DNA of 64,000 bases from Blautia hansenii (lineage in GTDB: Bacteria; Bacillota; Clostridia; Lachnospirales; Lachnospiraceae). The notes under the pieces are model-generated. The model was not told the origin of the DNA. It was given only the letters and a program-made list of their open reading frames with translations, and ran no database searches. Shown here in pieces: positions 9,160-17,079 of the stretch; position 1 is the first letter of the stretch, and every line of letters starts with the position of its first letter. The stretch spans positions 24,949 through 88,948 of the forward strand of contig NZ_JAAITA010000013.1 of NCBI RefSeq assembly GCF_013304445.1. The letters run 5' to 3'. The translations under genes were made by a program, and so were the position numbers.

Positions 9160-10032
9160 TTATAATACAAAATTGCAGACTGCCGCTGCTGTACCCAGCA
9201 GAAAACAGTATCCTGCAAAAAAAGAAAATTTCTTTTTCCGAATAAGCCGCAGCATAAGCCGGATACAGAAATAGCCTGTGATTCCCGCAACAACAGCTGC
9301 CGCCAGATAGATACCAAAGGTTCCCGCTGAAATTCCGGAACCGGGAACCTGTATCAGTTCCCAGAATGCTGCACCCAGCACAGCCGGTATTGCGGTCAGA
9401 AAAGCGTATTTTATTGCAAATTTCCGGTTAAAGCCGCACATCAGACAGACGGCCAAAGTAATACCAAGCCTGGAAATTCCTGGAAATACGGCAATTCCCT
9501 GAAAAATACCAATGAAAAATGCCGTACCATAACCTACATCTTTTGGAATTTTTTTTCCTGCCGGAAAGAAATCAATCACCAGCAGAAAAATACCTGTGAT
9601 AAACAGTCCTATTGCCGGTGCCAGCAGATTACTCTCTGCCTGCAGTACCAAGTCTTCAAGAAGTATCCCTTCCACAGCCGTGGGAAGTGTGGAAACCAGC
9701 AAGAGTAAAAACAGTTTTCGGTAATTATTTGAAATCAGTTTTTTATAGCGGATAGCTTCCTGTTCGTGTCGGTTTTTAAAATAAATTTTAAAATTCCCCG
9801 CAAAATCGTAGATGGTCTTGCAACCCTCCAACAATAGTTTTTTCACGTCCTGGCGAAAAGCCGCAAGAAGTACCGCAAGGGTGCCTGTATGCAAAAGTAC
9901 GGAAAAGATAATTCCTGTTTCTTTTATCTGCAGCAGATTTTTTAAAATGGCCAGATGACCAGAACTGCTTACAGGCAAAAATTCAGTAAGTCCCTGTACC
10001 AGTCCGAGTAACAGTGCCTCTATCAATGACAT
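9160..10032 (-). CDS. uppP: Undecaprenyl-diphosphatase
   Basis: 290-residue polytopic membrane enzyme of the UppP/BacA family, recycling undecaprenyl pyrophosphate to the monophosphate lipid carrier for peptidoglycan synthesis. Both active-site motifs are present: LTEFLPVSSSGH at residues 15-26 (E17, the Ser cluster, H26) and PGISRLGIT at 184-192 (R188). The family usually has PGxSRSG, so Leu replaces Ser in the second motif. It ends 20 bases before the ftsK ATG, and a promoter-like sequence lies just upstream, so uppP-ftsK-zinc ribbon form a likely transcription unit. Confidence 0.92.
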   Translation of the reverse strand: MSLIEALLLGLVQGLTEFLPVSSSGHLAILKNLLQIKETGIIFSVLLHTGTLAVLLAAFRQDVKKLLLEGCKTIYDFAGNFKIYFKNRHEQEAIRYKKLISNNYRKLFLLLLVSTLPTAVEGILLEDLVLQAESNLLAPAIGLFITGIFLLVIDFFPAGKKIPKDVGYGTAFFIGIFQGIAVFPGISRLGITLAVCLMCGFNRKFAIKYAFLTAIPAVLGAAFWELIQVPGSGISAGTFGIYLAAAVVAGITGYFCIRLMLRLIRKKKFSFFAGYCFLLGTAAAVCNFVL

Positions 10033-10084
10033 GTCTTCAACCTCTTCCTTTGTCTTTCGTAATTTATCATATTATCAAATGTTT

Positions 10085-10113
10085 ATTTTACCATAAATCC
10101 GGATATCATACAA
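10085..10113 (-). promoter_or_regulatory. Candidate sigma-A promoter for uppP
   Basis: On the minus strand TTGTAT (10108-10113), a 17-base spacer and TAAAAT (10085-10090) lie about 50 bases before the uppP start, in the gap between tepA and uppP. Confidence 0.5.
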
Positions 10114-10138
10114 CTTTAAAATCTTCGGAGTTTTCTGA

Positions 10139-10840
10139 TTAAGAAATTTGTCTTTTACGTTCAATCATTTCATACAGCTTTTTCAAGGCCTCCCGAATCC
10201 CTCCGGTCTCATCAATCAATCCTTCTTTCACTGCATCTTCTCCCTCCAGCATGGTTCCCACATCTTTCACAAGCTGGGACGTATTCAGCATTAGTTCTTC
10301 TATACGCTCCTGCTTCATTTTTGAGTGGGCCGCAATAAATCCTGTGATACGGTCCTGTATCTTTTCCATGTTCCGGTAAGTCTGCATTACACCGATAAAC
10401 ATACCGCTGCTGCGCACCGGATGAATCACCATGGTGGCGCTTGGCACAATAAAGGAATAGTCCGCAGAAACAGCCATGGGAACCCCGATGGAATGGCCGC
10501 CTCCCAGAACCAGGGAAACCGTAGGTTTGCTTAAGGAAGCAATCATCTCCGCAATGGCAAGTCCTGCTTCCACATCTCCGCCTACCGTGTTCAAAAGGAT
10601 TAAGAGGCCGTCTGTTTCCTGACTGTCCTCTATCATGGCCAGTTTTGGCAAAACGTGCTCATACTTTGTGGTTTTGCTGTTATTAGGGAGACATTCATGC
10701 CCTTCCACCTCTCCGATAATGGACAAAAGCTGAATATGATACTGCTTCTGATTCTCATCCAGAAGGACTTCTCCCAGGTTTTCTATCTGCTCATTTTGCT
10801 TTTCTGCGGTTTCCAGCTTTTCTTTTTTCTCCTCAGACAT
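10139..10840 (-). CDS. tepA: ClpP-like serine peptidase, TepA type
   Basis: 233 residues of the ClpP/crotonase fold. The catalytic Ser117 lies in LGGGHSIGVPMA and a His140 in MVIHPV, the same arrangement as ClpP. The first 30 residues are charged and probably disordered. The family is the translocation-enhancing protein TepA, which in Bacillus also lies next to spoIIIE, in line with the nearby ftsK here. It is thought to degrade signal peptides or small membrane-associated substrates in the cytoplasm. Its ribosome-binding site is buried in a perfect hairpin, described separately. Confidence 0.85.
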   Translation of the reverse strand: MSEEKKEKLETAEKQNEQIENLGEVLLDENQKQYHIQLLSIIGEVEGHECLPNNSKTTKYEHVLPKLAMIEDSQETDGLLILLNTVGGDVEAGLAIAEMIASLSKPTVSLVLGGGHSIGVPMAVSADYSFIVPSATMVIHPVRSSGMFIGVMQTYRNMEKIQDRITGFIAAHSKMKQERIEELMLNTSQLVKDVGTMLEGEDAVKEGLIDETGGIREALKKLYEMIERKRQIS

Positions 10841-10844
10841 TAAG

Positions 10845-10875
10845 AATACCTCCAGTTTTCTTTTCTGGAGGTATT
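10845..10875 (-). promoter_or_regulatory. Hairpin enclosing the tepA ribosome-binding site
   Basis: On the minus strand AATACCTCCAG and CTGGAGGTATT are perfect 11-bp complements around a 9-base A-rich loop. The 3' arm contains the GGAGG that sits eight bases before the tepA ATG at 10840, so folding would hide it. No U-tract follows, which argues against a plain terminator for yebC. It may lower or condition tepA translation. Confidence 0.7.
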
Positions 10876-10894
10876 ATGTGTATCTTGTTAAATT

Positions 10895-11623
10895 TTATTC
10901 TTCCCAGTTGTGCCACACGTCGGTCACATCGTCATCGTCATCAAGCAAATCCAGGGTTTTCTGCAGATTCTTTACATCCTGTTCGTCAGACAGTGTGACA
11001 TAATTCTGAGGAATCATGGCAACCTGTGCTTCCAGCATAGGAATTCCTTCTTTTTCCAGGGCTTCTCTTACTGTGCTGAATTCATCCGGGTCTGTCAGCA
11101 CTTCAAAGCTGTCTTCCTCTTCTGCAAAATCTTCCGCACCGGCGTCCAGAGCAATCATCATCAGGTCGTCTGCGTCCATTTCGCATTCTTCTTTATCAAT
11201 GATAATCTGACCTTTTTTGTCAAACATAAAAGATACAGAGCCGGGGGTTCCGATATTTCCGCTGCCCTTTGTGAAAGCGCTTCTTACATTTCCGGCTGTA
11301 CGGTTTTTATTGTCAGTCAGTGTCTGTACAATAATAGCCACACCGCTTGGGCCGTAACCTTCGTATGTAAGCACTTCAAAGTTATCCGCATTAGCGTCTC
11401 CGGCTGCCTTTTTAATTCCTCGTTCAATGGTATCGTTTGGCATATTGTTGGCTTTTGCCTTTGCGATAACATCACGCAGCTTGCTGTTGTTGGCCGGGTC
11501 CGGGCCGCCCTCTTTTACGGCAACCACGATTTCTCTTCCGATAACAGTAAAGATTTTACCCTTTTTGGCATCATTTTTTTCTTTCTTATGCTTTATGTTT
11601 GCAAATTTTGAATGTCCTGACAT
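10895..11623 (-). CDS. yebC: YebC/PmpR-family protein
   Basis: 242 residues, full length, starting with the family signature [20 protein letters not shown] and containing [20 protein letters not shown] and the C-terminal [19 protein letters not shown]. Members act as DNA-binding regulators or, as shown for YebC/YeeI types, as translation factors that relieve stalling on proline tracts. The start lies 31 bases inside the end of the upstream CBS-domain gene, with GGAG seven bases before the ATG, so the two are co-transcribed and coupled. Confidence 0.92.
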   Translation of the reverse strand: MSGHSKFANIKHKKEKNDAKKGKIFTVIGREIVVAVKEGGPDPANNSKLRDVIAKAKANNMPNDTIERGIKKAAGDANADNFEVLTYEGYGPSGVAIIVQTLTDNKNRTAGNVRSAFTKGSGNIGTPGSVSFMFDKKGQIIIDKEECEMDADDLMMIALDAGAEDFAEEEDSFEVLTDPDEFSTVREALEKEGIPMLEAQVAMIPQNYVTLSDEQDVKNLQKTLDLLDDDDDVTDVWHNWEE

Positions 11624-12984
11624 TTCTTTTCTCCTTTTTCTTCTTCGGGCAGCTTTTCCACCCGAACTTTTTGTATTGTATTATTTTCTACCCCAAGGAT
11701 AGTAAATAAATATCCGTTTGTTCTGATTTCCTTGTCCTCGGCCATATTGGGTACGTGTCCCAGCACAGAGGTCAGAAAGCCGTTTAAGGTATCAAACTCT
11801 TCCTCATCAAAATCGGAATCCAGCACCTCATCTACCTGTTCCAAGGGTGTGCGTCCCTCCATAACGAGAGAATCATCGGTCTGCACCTGGATAAAATGTT
11901 CTTCTTCATCATATTCATCCAGAATGTTTCCCACGATTTCCTCCAGAATGTCTTCCATGGTAACAATACCGGAGGTTTGTCCATATTCATCCACAACTAT
12001 CACCATGTGCATTTTTTTTGCCTGCATACGCTGGAATAAATCACTGATATTTCTGGTTTCCGGAATATACGCAGCCTCCCGAATGAGATTGGGGATGGTA
12101 CAGATTGGCATAGACTCACAATGCCCCAGAGTCACCTGCTTCATAGCGTCCTTTAAATGCAGGATTCCCACAATATCGTCAATGTCCTCCCGGTATACGG
12201 GATACCGGGAATTGCTGTTTTCCAGCATATAAAGCAGAGCGTCTTTTAACAGAACATTCTCCTCTATGGCATGGATATTCTTTCGATGGGTCATAATATC
12301 CTGAGCCTCCGTTTCAGAAAACTCCATGATATTCTGAATCATTTCCGCTTCGCTCTCTTCGATGATGCCCTGTTCGTGGGCGTCATCTACCATGGAAATA
12401 ATCTCTTCCTCGGTCACATCATCCTCCTGCTTATGCGGGTCCACACCGAAAAGGCGCACAATCACGTTGGACAATTTCATAATCAGAAAAGTCACAGGTT
12501 TAAAAAGCGTCACCAGAAATTTTACAATTCCGGCTGTTCGGTATACCCAGGCGTCGGGATTGCTGTTAAATACTTTCTTGGCAGAAATCACACCAAAAGA
12601 CAACAGCACAATCAGAGAAAAAATCACAACCAGAATCAGCGCCGTATCTTTCAAAATCCAGTTCGGCACACCCGCTCCCCAAAAAGCCTCCAGTTCCGTA
12701 AGCCATCGAAACACATAAGGGGTAATAGAATGGATAGCTGTATATCCCGTCATAATACTGAGCAGCGTTGCAATGGTGAGTATGGTATGGATAATCGGGC
12801 TGGGATTTTCCATAATTTTTAAAATCCACTGTGCTTTTTTGTCTCCCTCTTCTTTGGTCCGCTTTTCCAATTCATTTTCACTGATTTTCTGTACTGCCGC
12901 ACCAAAGCCGTACAGGATTCCGTTTATCATAATAAATAAAATAAAAACTGTAAGAGCCCATATAGGGCTGCCCCCATCGTCCAT
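11593..12984 (-). CDS. CNNM/CorC-type membrane protein with CBS domains (hemolysin family)
   Basis: 463 residues: an N-terminal DUF21/CNNM membrane domain with about four helices (8-28, 62-85, 108-130, 150-180), a CBS pair (about 210-340, [13 protein letters not shown] and [22 protein letters not shown]), then a CorC_HlyC domain (about 350-440, [19 protein letters not shown]). Related proteins take part in magnesium or cobalt efflux, though many are only annotated as hemolysin-like. The last ten codons read through the yebC start. A promoter lies about 65 bases upstream. Confidence 0.88.
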   Translation of the reverse strand: MDDGGSPIWALTVFILFIMINGILYGFGAAVQKISENELEKRTKEEGDKKAQWILKIMENPSPIIHTILTIATLLSIMTGYTAIHSITPYVFRWLTELEAFWGAGVPNWILKDTALILVVIFSLIVLLSFGVISAKKVFNSNPDAWVYRTAGIVKFLVTLFKPVTFLIMKLSNVIVRLFGVDPHKQEDDVTEEEIISMVDDAHEQGIIEESEAEMIQNIMEFSETEAQDIMTHRKNIHAIEENVLLKDALLYMLENSNSRYPVYREDIDDIVGILHLKDAMKQVTLGHCESMPICTIPNLIREAAYIPETRNISDLFQRMQAKKMHMVIVVDEYGQTSGIVTMEDILEEIVGNILDEYDEEEHFIQVQTDDSLVMEGRTPLEQVDEVLDSDFDEEEFDTLNGFLTSVLGHVPNMAEDKEIRTNGYLFTILGVENNTIQKVRVEKLPEEEKGEKKCQDIQNLQT

Positions 12985-13048
12985 AAATCTCTTTCATTCC
13001 TTCTTTCTTCTTCCGTTTTCTCACGGATGTTTTAACCGTGCCATGAAT

Positions 13049-13077
13049 AAAATACCATTTTCCCTTTCGTTAGTCAA
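13049..13077 (-). promoter_or_regulatory. Candidate sigma-A promoter for the CBS-domain gene and yebC
   Basis: On the minus strand TTGACT (13072-13077), a 17-base spacer and TATTTT (13049-13054). A small hairpin (CACGG/CCGTG, 13022-13040) would lie in the 5' leader. Confidence 0.55.
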
Positions 13078-13107
13078 GATTTCCGCACATAAAAACCAGG
13101 GGTCCGG

Positions 13108-13455
13108 CTATGTAGGAAGCTCCAGGCTGATACAGAGAGCATGATTTACTTTCTGCAAAATCTCCGCATCCAGGTGGCATACCTTATCTTTTAACCGCCT
13201 TTTGTCAATGGTTCTAAGCTGCTCCAGCAGGATAACGGAATCTTTGACAATGGCATAGGAAGCTGCGTCAATTTCAATATGCGTAGGCAGCTTGGCCTTG
13301 TTCATTCTGGAAGTAATCGCCGCACATATAACCGTGGGGCTGTGTTTATTTCCGATATCATTCTGTATAATCAGAACCGGTCTGATTCCGCCCTGTTCGC
13401 TGCCTACTACAGGCCGCAGGTCGGCATAATAAATATCTCCGCGTTTGATAACCAC
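13108..13455 (-). CDS. mazF: MazF/PemK-family endoribonuclease toxin (EndoA-like)
   Basis: 115 residues from a GTG at 13455 ([20 protein letters not shown]), matching the length and start of EndoA. GGAG lies ten bases upstream. Hallmarks are [15 protein letters not shown] and [12 protein letters not shown], the dimeric RNA-cleaving fold, and [16 protein letters not shown]. In Bacillus this gene follows alr and the antitoxin ndoAI; here it follows alr by 83 bases with no room for an antitoxin. An ATG at 13497 would add 14 residues but has no good ribosome-binding site. Confidence 0.9.
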   Translation of the reverse strand: MVIKRGDIYYADLRPVVGSEQGGIRPVLIIQNDIGNKHSPTVICAAITSRMNKAKLPTHIEIDAASYAIVKDSVILLEQLRTIDKRRLKDKVCHLDAEILQKVNHALCISLELPT

Positions 13456-13538
13456 ACATTTCACACTCCGATTTGTTTTCTCATATCTGCTTATCATTCT
13501 TCCCAGTTTCTTTGTGTGTATTCATGTATTATCTAAAC

Positions 13539-14687
13539 TTATTCCTGTACCTGTCCGTTTTTATAATAAACTCTCGGAACACGTTTGCTGATACAGCAGG
13601 CAAATTCATAGTTGAATCTGCCGGAAAGGTTCCCCAGTTCTTCCATGGTAATACAATCCTCTCCGTCTTTTCCCAGAAGGGTTACCTCATCCAGTTCTTC
13701 TGCCTCCGGAATATGGGTTACATCCACCATAAACTGGTCCATACAGACTCTGCCCAAAATAGGCGCCCGTCTGCCCCGGATAAGGACACTGCCTTTGTTT
13801 GACAGGCCTCTGGAATATCCGTCTGCATATCCTACGGGAATGGTTGCCACTTTTGTGGGCTCTGTTGTGGTAAAAGTACCGCCATAACTGATTTCTACTC
13901 CCGGTTCTACGGTTTTTATGTATGCAATATGGCTTTTTAACTCCATGACCGCTTTTAAAGGCACCGGCTCTTTCTCTACTTCCTCAGAAGGATACAGGCC
14001 ATAGAGGATGACTCCGGCCCGGACCGCGTCCAGATTTGCGTCCGGCATCCGGATAATGCCTGCACTGTTGGAACAGTGGCGCAGAGGAAACGTGACTCCG
14101 GCCTTTTCAAGTCCTGTCAGAAATGCCAGAAACTTTTCCAACTGGCGGGCTGCCGGAGAAACGTCGTTTTCATCTGCCCTGGCAAAATGAGTAAAAATTC
14201 CCTCTGCTTCAAGTCCGGGAAGTTTGGAAATCTTTACAATCTCCGGAATGTCCTCCTGCGGACTGCGATACCCGATACGAGTCATGCCGGTATCAATTTT
14301 AATATGTATTTTCAAAGTTTTTCCGGCTTTTTTTGCAGCCTGTGACAGTTTTTCGGCCATAGACAGCTTAAATACTGTGGGACGGAAGTCCTCCTGTACA
14401 ATCCGGTCGTAATCTTCTTCGTAAGTATAGCCTAAAATAAGAATGGGCTTTTGAATCCCTGCCCGGCGCAGCTCCATACCCTCGTCCACAGTCGCAACCG
14501 CAATTCCCCAGATATAGGGATAAGATTCGATTTCTTTTGCCAGGGGTATGGCACCGTGCCCATAGCCATCCGCTTTCAGCACAGCTATAATCTGTGTGTC
14601 TTTTTGCAGGTTTTTCTTTATGTTTTCCAGATTATATGCAATGGCGTCCAGGTTGATGTTTGCCTGGATTCTTTTCTGTATCTTCAT
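13539..14687 (-). CDS. alr: Alanine racemase
   Basis: 382 residues, PLP-dependent fold-type III enzyme making D-alanine for peptidoglycan. The PLP lysine is K38 in AVLKADGYGHGA. Other family segments are IKIDTGMTRIGY, the VEISYGGTFTT stretch, the YADGYSRGLSNKG tyrosine motif and GRVCMDQFMVD. It ends with the usual C-terminal beta domain. It begins 18 bases after nnr, and mazF follows, reproducing the common Firmicutes order. Confidence 0.96.
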   Translation of the reverse strand: MKIQKRIQANINLDAIAYNLENIKKNLQKDTQIIAVLKADGYGHGAIPLAKEIESYPYIWGIAVATVDEGMELRRAGIQKPILILGYTYEEDYDRIVQEDFRPTVFKLSMAEKLSQAAKKAGKTLKIHIKIDTGMTRIGYRSPQEDIPEIVKISKLPGLEAEGIFTHFARADENDVSPAARQLEKFLAFLTGLEKAGVTFPLRHCSNSAGIIRMPDANLDAVRAGVILYGLYPSEEVEKEPVPLKAVMELKSHIAYIKTVEPGVEISYGGTFTTTEPTKVATIPVGYADGYSRGLSNKGSVLIRGRRAPILGRVCMDQFMVDVTHIPEAEELDEVTLLGKDGEDCITMEELGNLSGRFNYEFACCISKRVPRVYYKNGQVQE

Positions 14688-14705
14688 AATTGTCCTTCTT
14701 TCCTG

Positions 14706-16184
14706 TTAAAGTTCCTTCAGAATCTCTCCTGCAGCTTCTAAAATATCACCCGCCAGCATAGCGGCTCTGCCCTTTTTCTCTGCTGCCAAATCTCCTGCCT
14801 TTCCATGGAGATAAACACCTGTGCAGGCTGCCTCCCATGGAGAAAGTCCCTGAGCCAGAAGCCCCAGAATCAGTCCGGTGAGCACATCTCCGCTTCCGGC
14901 TGTCGCCATACCGTCATTGCCGCACAGATTGATACAGGTTTCCTCTGTTCCCCGGCTGATAATCGTTCTGGCATCTTTGCACACCAGCAGGACACCCAGT
15001 TTCTTTGCCGTTTCTTTGGTAATCGTCAGAGGATTTTTCTTCCATTCTTTTACAGAGATTCCCGTCATGCGGGCAAATTCTCCCAGATGAGGGGTCAGTA
15101 TCACCGGAGCTTTACAGCTTTTTAAAAGCTTTTCCTTACCCTTTAGCAGATTCAGGCCATCTGCGTCAATAACCAGCGGTTTGTCTGCGTATTTCAAAAG
15201 AGTCTCTAAAAGTCTTTCCGCCTGAGGAGAAGTACCAAGACCGGGACCAATGCCGGCCACATCAGCCCAGCATAGGTTTTCTCTCACCAGGTTTTCCATA
15301 TCCGCAGCGTCCTCATAAAGTGCCAGCATGGCTTCAGGGAAGCAAGTAAACAACCCCCTGTTTTCTTTTGGCGTACAGAGTTTCAGCATACCTGCGCCGC
15401 TTCGCAGAGCAGCCTGTCCGCTAAGATACGCTGCGCCGAAAATTTCCCGGCTGCCTGCGGCCAGAAAGACCTTGCCGAAGCTGCCCTTATTGCCGTCCGG
15501 TTTTCTGGTGAGTTTTTTAAGTTCCCTGTCCGTACAGGCAAAAAGCTCTGGAGACCTTTTGTCTTTGTGGTAAATGCCCACATCTGCCGTAAGCAGTTTT
15601 CCGGCATAGGCTGCACCGGGATACAGGCAGAGCCCTGCTTTCTTATAGGCAAAGGTAACGGTAAGGTCTGCCCTGACGGCACAGCCCCATACCGCTCCTG
15701 TATCTGCGTCAATACCGGAAGGGATGTCCACGGCTGCGATTTTCCCTGAAAAATCCTGTAGTTTTTCTATGGTTTCCCGGTAAAGACCCGAAACTTCCCT
15801 GGAAAGCCCTACACCCAAAAGAGCATCCACGATAGTAGTATATTCATGTACACAGAAAGTCTTGACAAAGGAAATTCCATAATTTCTGCCAATTTCTATC
15901 TGCGTTTTCATTTCTTTTGTAAAATGTTCCGGATTTCCCAAAATACAGACATGTACCTGATATCCTGCCAGAAACAAAAGCCGGGCAATGACCACACCGT
16001 CCGCCCCGTTATTTCCGGAACCGCACAGCACCAGCACTTTTGAAAGGGGAAGCCCCTCTTTTTTCATACTCTCAAAGACCTGCAGTCCCGCCCGCTCCAT
16101 AAGTACCAGAGAAGGTACTCCCATGGTTTCTATGGTGTAGGCATCCAGTTCCTTCATCTGCTTTCCGGTTACAATCTCCTCCAT
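14706..16184 (-). CDS. nnr: Bifunctional NAD(P)HX epimerase / ADP- or ATP-dependent NAD(P)HX dehydratase
   Basis: 492 residues. The N-terminal YjeF_N epimerase domain (1-210) contains VLVLCGSGNNGADGVVIARL and AVDIPSGIDADTG. The C-terminal ribokinase-like dehydratase (about 220-490) contains GSFGKVFLAAGSREIFGAA, the VIDADGLNLL motif, ILTPHLGEFARM and MATAGSGDVLTGLI. Together they repair hydrated NADH/NADPH. It sits between rex and alr on the same strand, a usual position in Clostridia. Confidence 0.95.
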   Translation of the reverse strand: MEEIVTGKQMKELDAYTIETMGVPSLVLMERAGLQVFESMKKEGLPLSKVLVLCGSGNNGADGVVIARLLFLAGYQVHVCILGNPEHFTKEMKTQIEIGRNYGISFVKTFCVHEYTTIVDALLGVGLSREVSGLYRETIEKLQDFSGKIAAVDIPSGIDADTGAVWGCAVRADLTVTFAYKKAGLCLYPGAAYAGKLLTADVGIYHKDKRSPELFACTDRELKKLTRKPDGNKGSFGKVFLAAGSREIFGAAYLSGQAALRSGAGMLKLCTPKENRGLFTCFPEAMLALYEDAADMENLVRENLCWADVAGIGPGLGTSPQAERLLETLLKYADKPLVIDADGLNLLKGKEKLLKSCKAPVILTPHLGEFARMTGISVKEWKKNPLTITKETAKKLGVLLVCKDARTIISRGTEETCINLCGNDGMATAGSGDVLTGLILGLLAQGLSPWEAACTGVYLHGKAGDLAAEKKGRAAMLAGDILEAAGEILKEL

Positions 16185-16215
16185 GTTTCACCCGTCCTTT
16201 TTCCTTGCGTAAAGC

Positions 16216-16261
16216 GAAAAGGCTGCCGCAAAATCTCTTTTACATTTTACAGCAGCTTTTT
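16216..16261 (-). terminator. Hairpin after rex
   Basis: On the minus strand AAAAGCTGC pairs with GCAGCCTTTT, with further inner pairing (TGTAAAAT/ATTTTGCG), directly after the rex stop and before nnr. The trailing TTTT makes it a likely partial or full terminator between rex and nnr. Confidence 0.6.
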
Positions 16262-16267
16262 ACGTTG

Positions 16268-16915
16268 TTATTTTTTTGGATGTTCGTTTTCATAACAATT
16301 CAGATTATAAGACAGACGCATTAAACTTTCGGAAAGATGTACATTTTCTACGATAACATCCTCTGGTACATCCAAATCCAGATGTGCAAAATTCCAGATA
16401 GCCCGAATTCCGTTTTTTACCAGTAAATCAGCTGTCTCTGCCGCGTTGTTTTTCGGCAGGGTCAGCGTGGCTATATCCACATTCTGCTCTTTTAAAAACT
16501 CTGGAAGCTCGTCCATCATACGGATTTCATTTCCTCTGATGGAAATTCCTTTCAGTACCGGATTCACATCAAAGATACCTACAATTTTAAAGCCTCTTTT
16601 TTCAAATTTTACATAGTTGGCAAGTGCCTGTCCAAGATTACCGGCACCAATGATAATCATGTGGTACGTCTTGTCCAGTCCCAAAATTTTTCCGATTTCA
16701 TCATATAAATAGGGAACATTATATCCATAGCCCTGTTGCCCGAAGCCGCCGAAATTATTCAAATCCTGACGAATCTGAGACGCGGTTACCCGCATCTTTT
16801 CGCTTAACTCATTGGAGGATATTCGTTCTACGCCTTCTTCTATAAGCTCACCTAAGTATCTGTAATATCGGGGTAGTCTTTTAATTACTGCCTTTGAAAT
16901 GGATTTTCCCTCCAT
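16268..16915 (-). CDS. rex: Redox-sensing transcriptional repressor Rex
   Basis: 215 residues from the ATG at 16915, which has GGAGGG just upstream; the longer frame lacks one. The N-terminal winged helix (ISKAVIKRLPRYYRYLGEL, then MRVTASQIRQDLNNFG) binds DNA. The Rossmann domain (IIGAGNLGQALANY near residue 90) senses the NADH/NAD+ ratio. As a homodimer it represses fermentation and energy genes when NADH is low. It is divergent from the ABC-F gene, and its promoter contains a candidate Rex site. Confidence 0.96.
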   Translation of the reverse strand: MEGKSISKAVIKRLPRYYRYLGELIEEGVERISSNELSEKMRVTASQIRQDLNNFGGFGQQGYGYNVPYLYDEIGKILGLDKTYHMIIIGAGNLGQALANYVKFEKRGFKIVGIFDVNPVLKGISIRGNEIRMMDELPEFLKEQNVDIATLTLPKNNAAETADLLVKNGIRAIWNFAHLDLDVPEDVIVENVHLSESLMRLSYNLNCYENEHPKK

Positions 16916-16955
16916 AACAACCCTCCTGTATTCAAAATACACATTTCTACGCTCC

Positions 16956-16984
16956 ATTATAGTGTATTGTTAAATTAAAGTCAA
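16956..16984 (-). promoter_or_regulatory. rex promoter with a candidate Rex operator
   Basis: On the minus strand TTGACT (16979-16984), a 17-base spacer and TATAAT (16956-16961). The 18-base stretch TTGACTTTAATTTAACAA (16967-16984) has the TTG...CAA ends and one full TTAACAA half-site of the clostridial Rex consensus; the other half matches only in TTG. Binding there would block the -35 box, consistent with autoregulation. Confidence 0.6.
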
Positions 16985-17002
16985 TTAATTTTCGTTTCTC
17001 TG

Positions 17003-17030
17003 TTGTCAAACCTGTATTTTTCGATATAAT
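17003..17030 (+). promoter_or_regulatory. Promoter of the ABC-F gene
   Basis: TTGTCA (17003-17008), a 16-base spacer and TATAAT (17025-17030), followed after about 50 bases by AAAGGAG and the ATG at 17080. Confidence 0.65.
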
Positions 17031-17079
17031 AAATAGGACAGCTTTCGTAGCTGTACGGAGTTTAAAGGAGATAATTATC

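Noticed and set aside
13455..13497. Longer MazF with start at 13497
   Set aside because: The added residues are not MazF-like and the GTG at 13455 gives the family start and has GGAG upstream.
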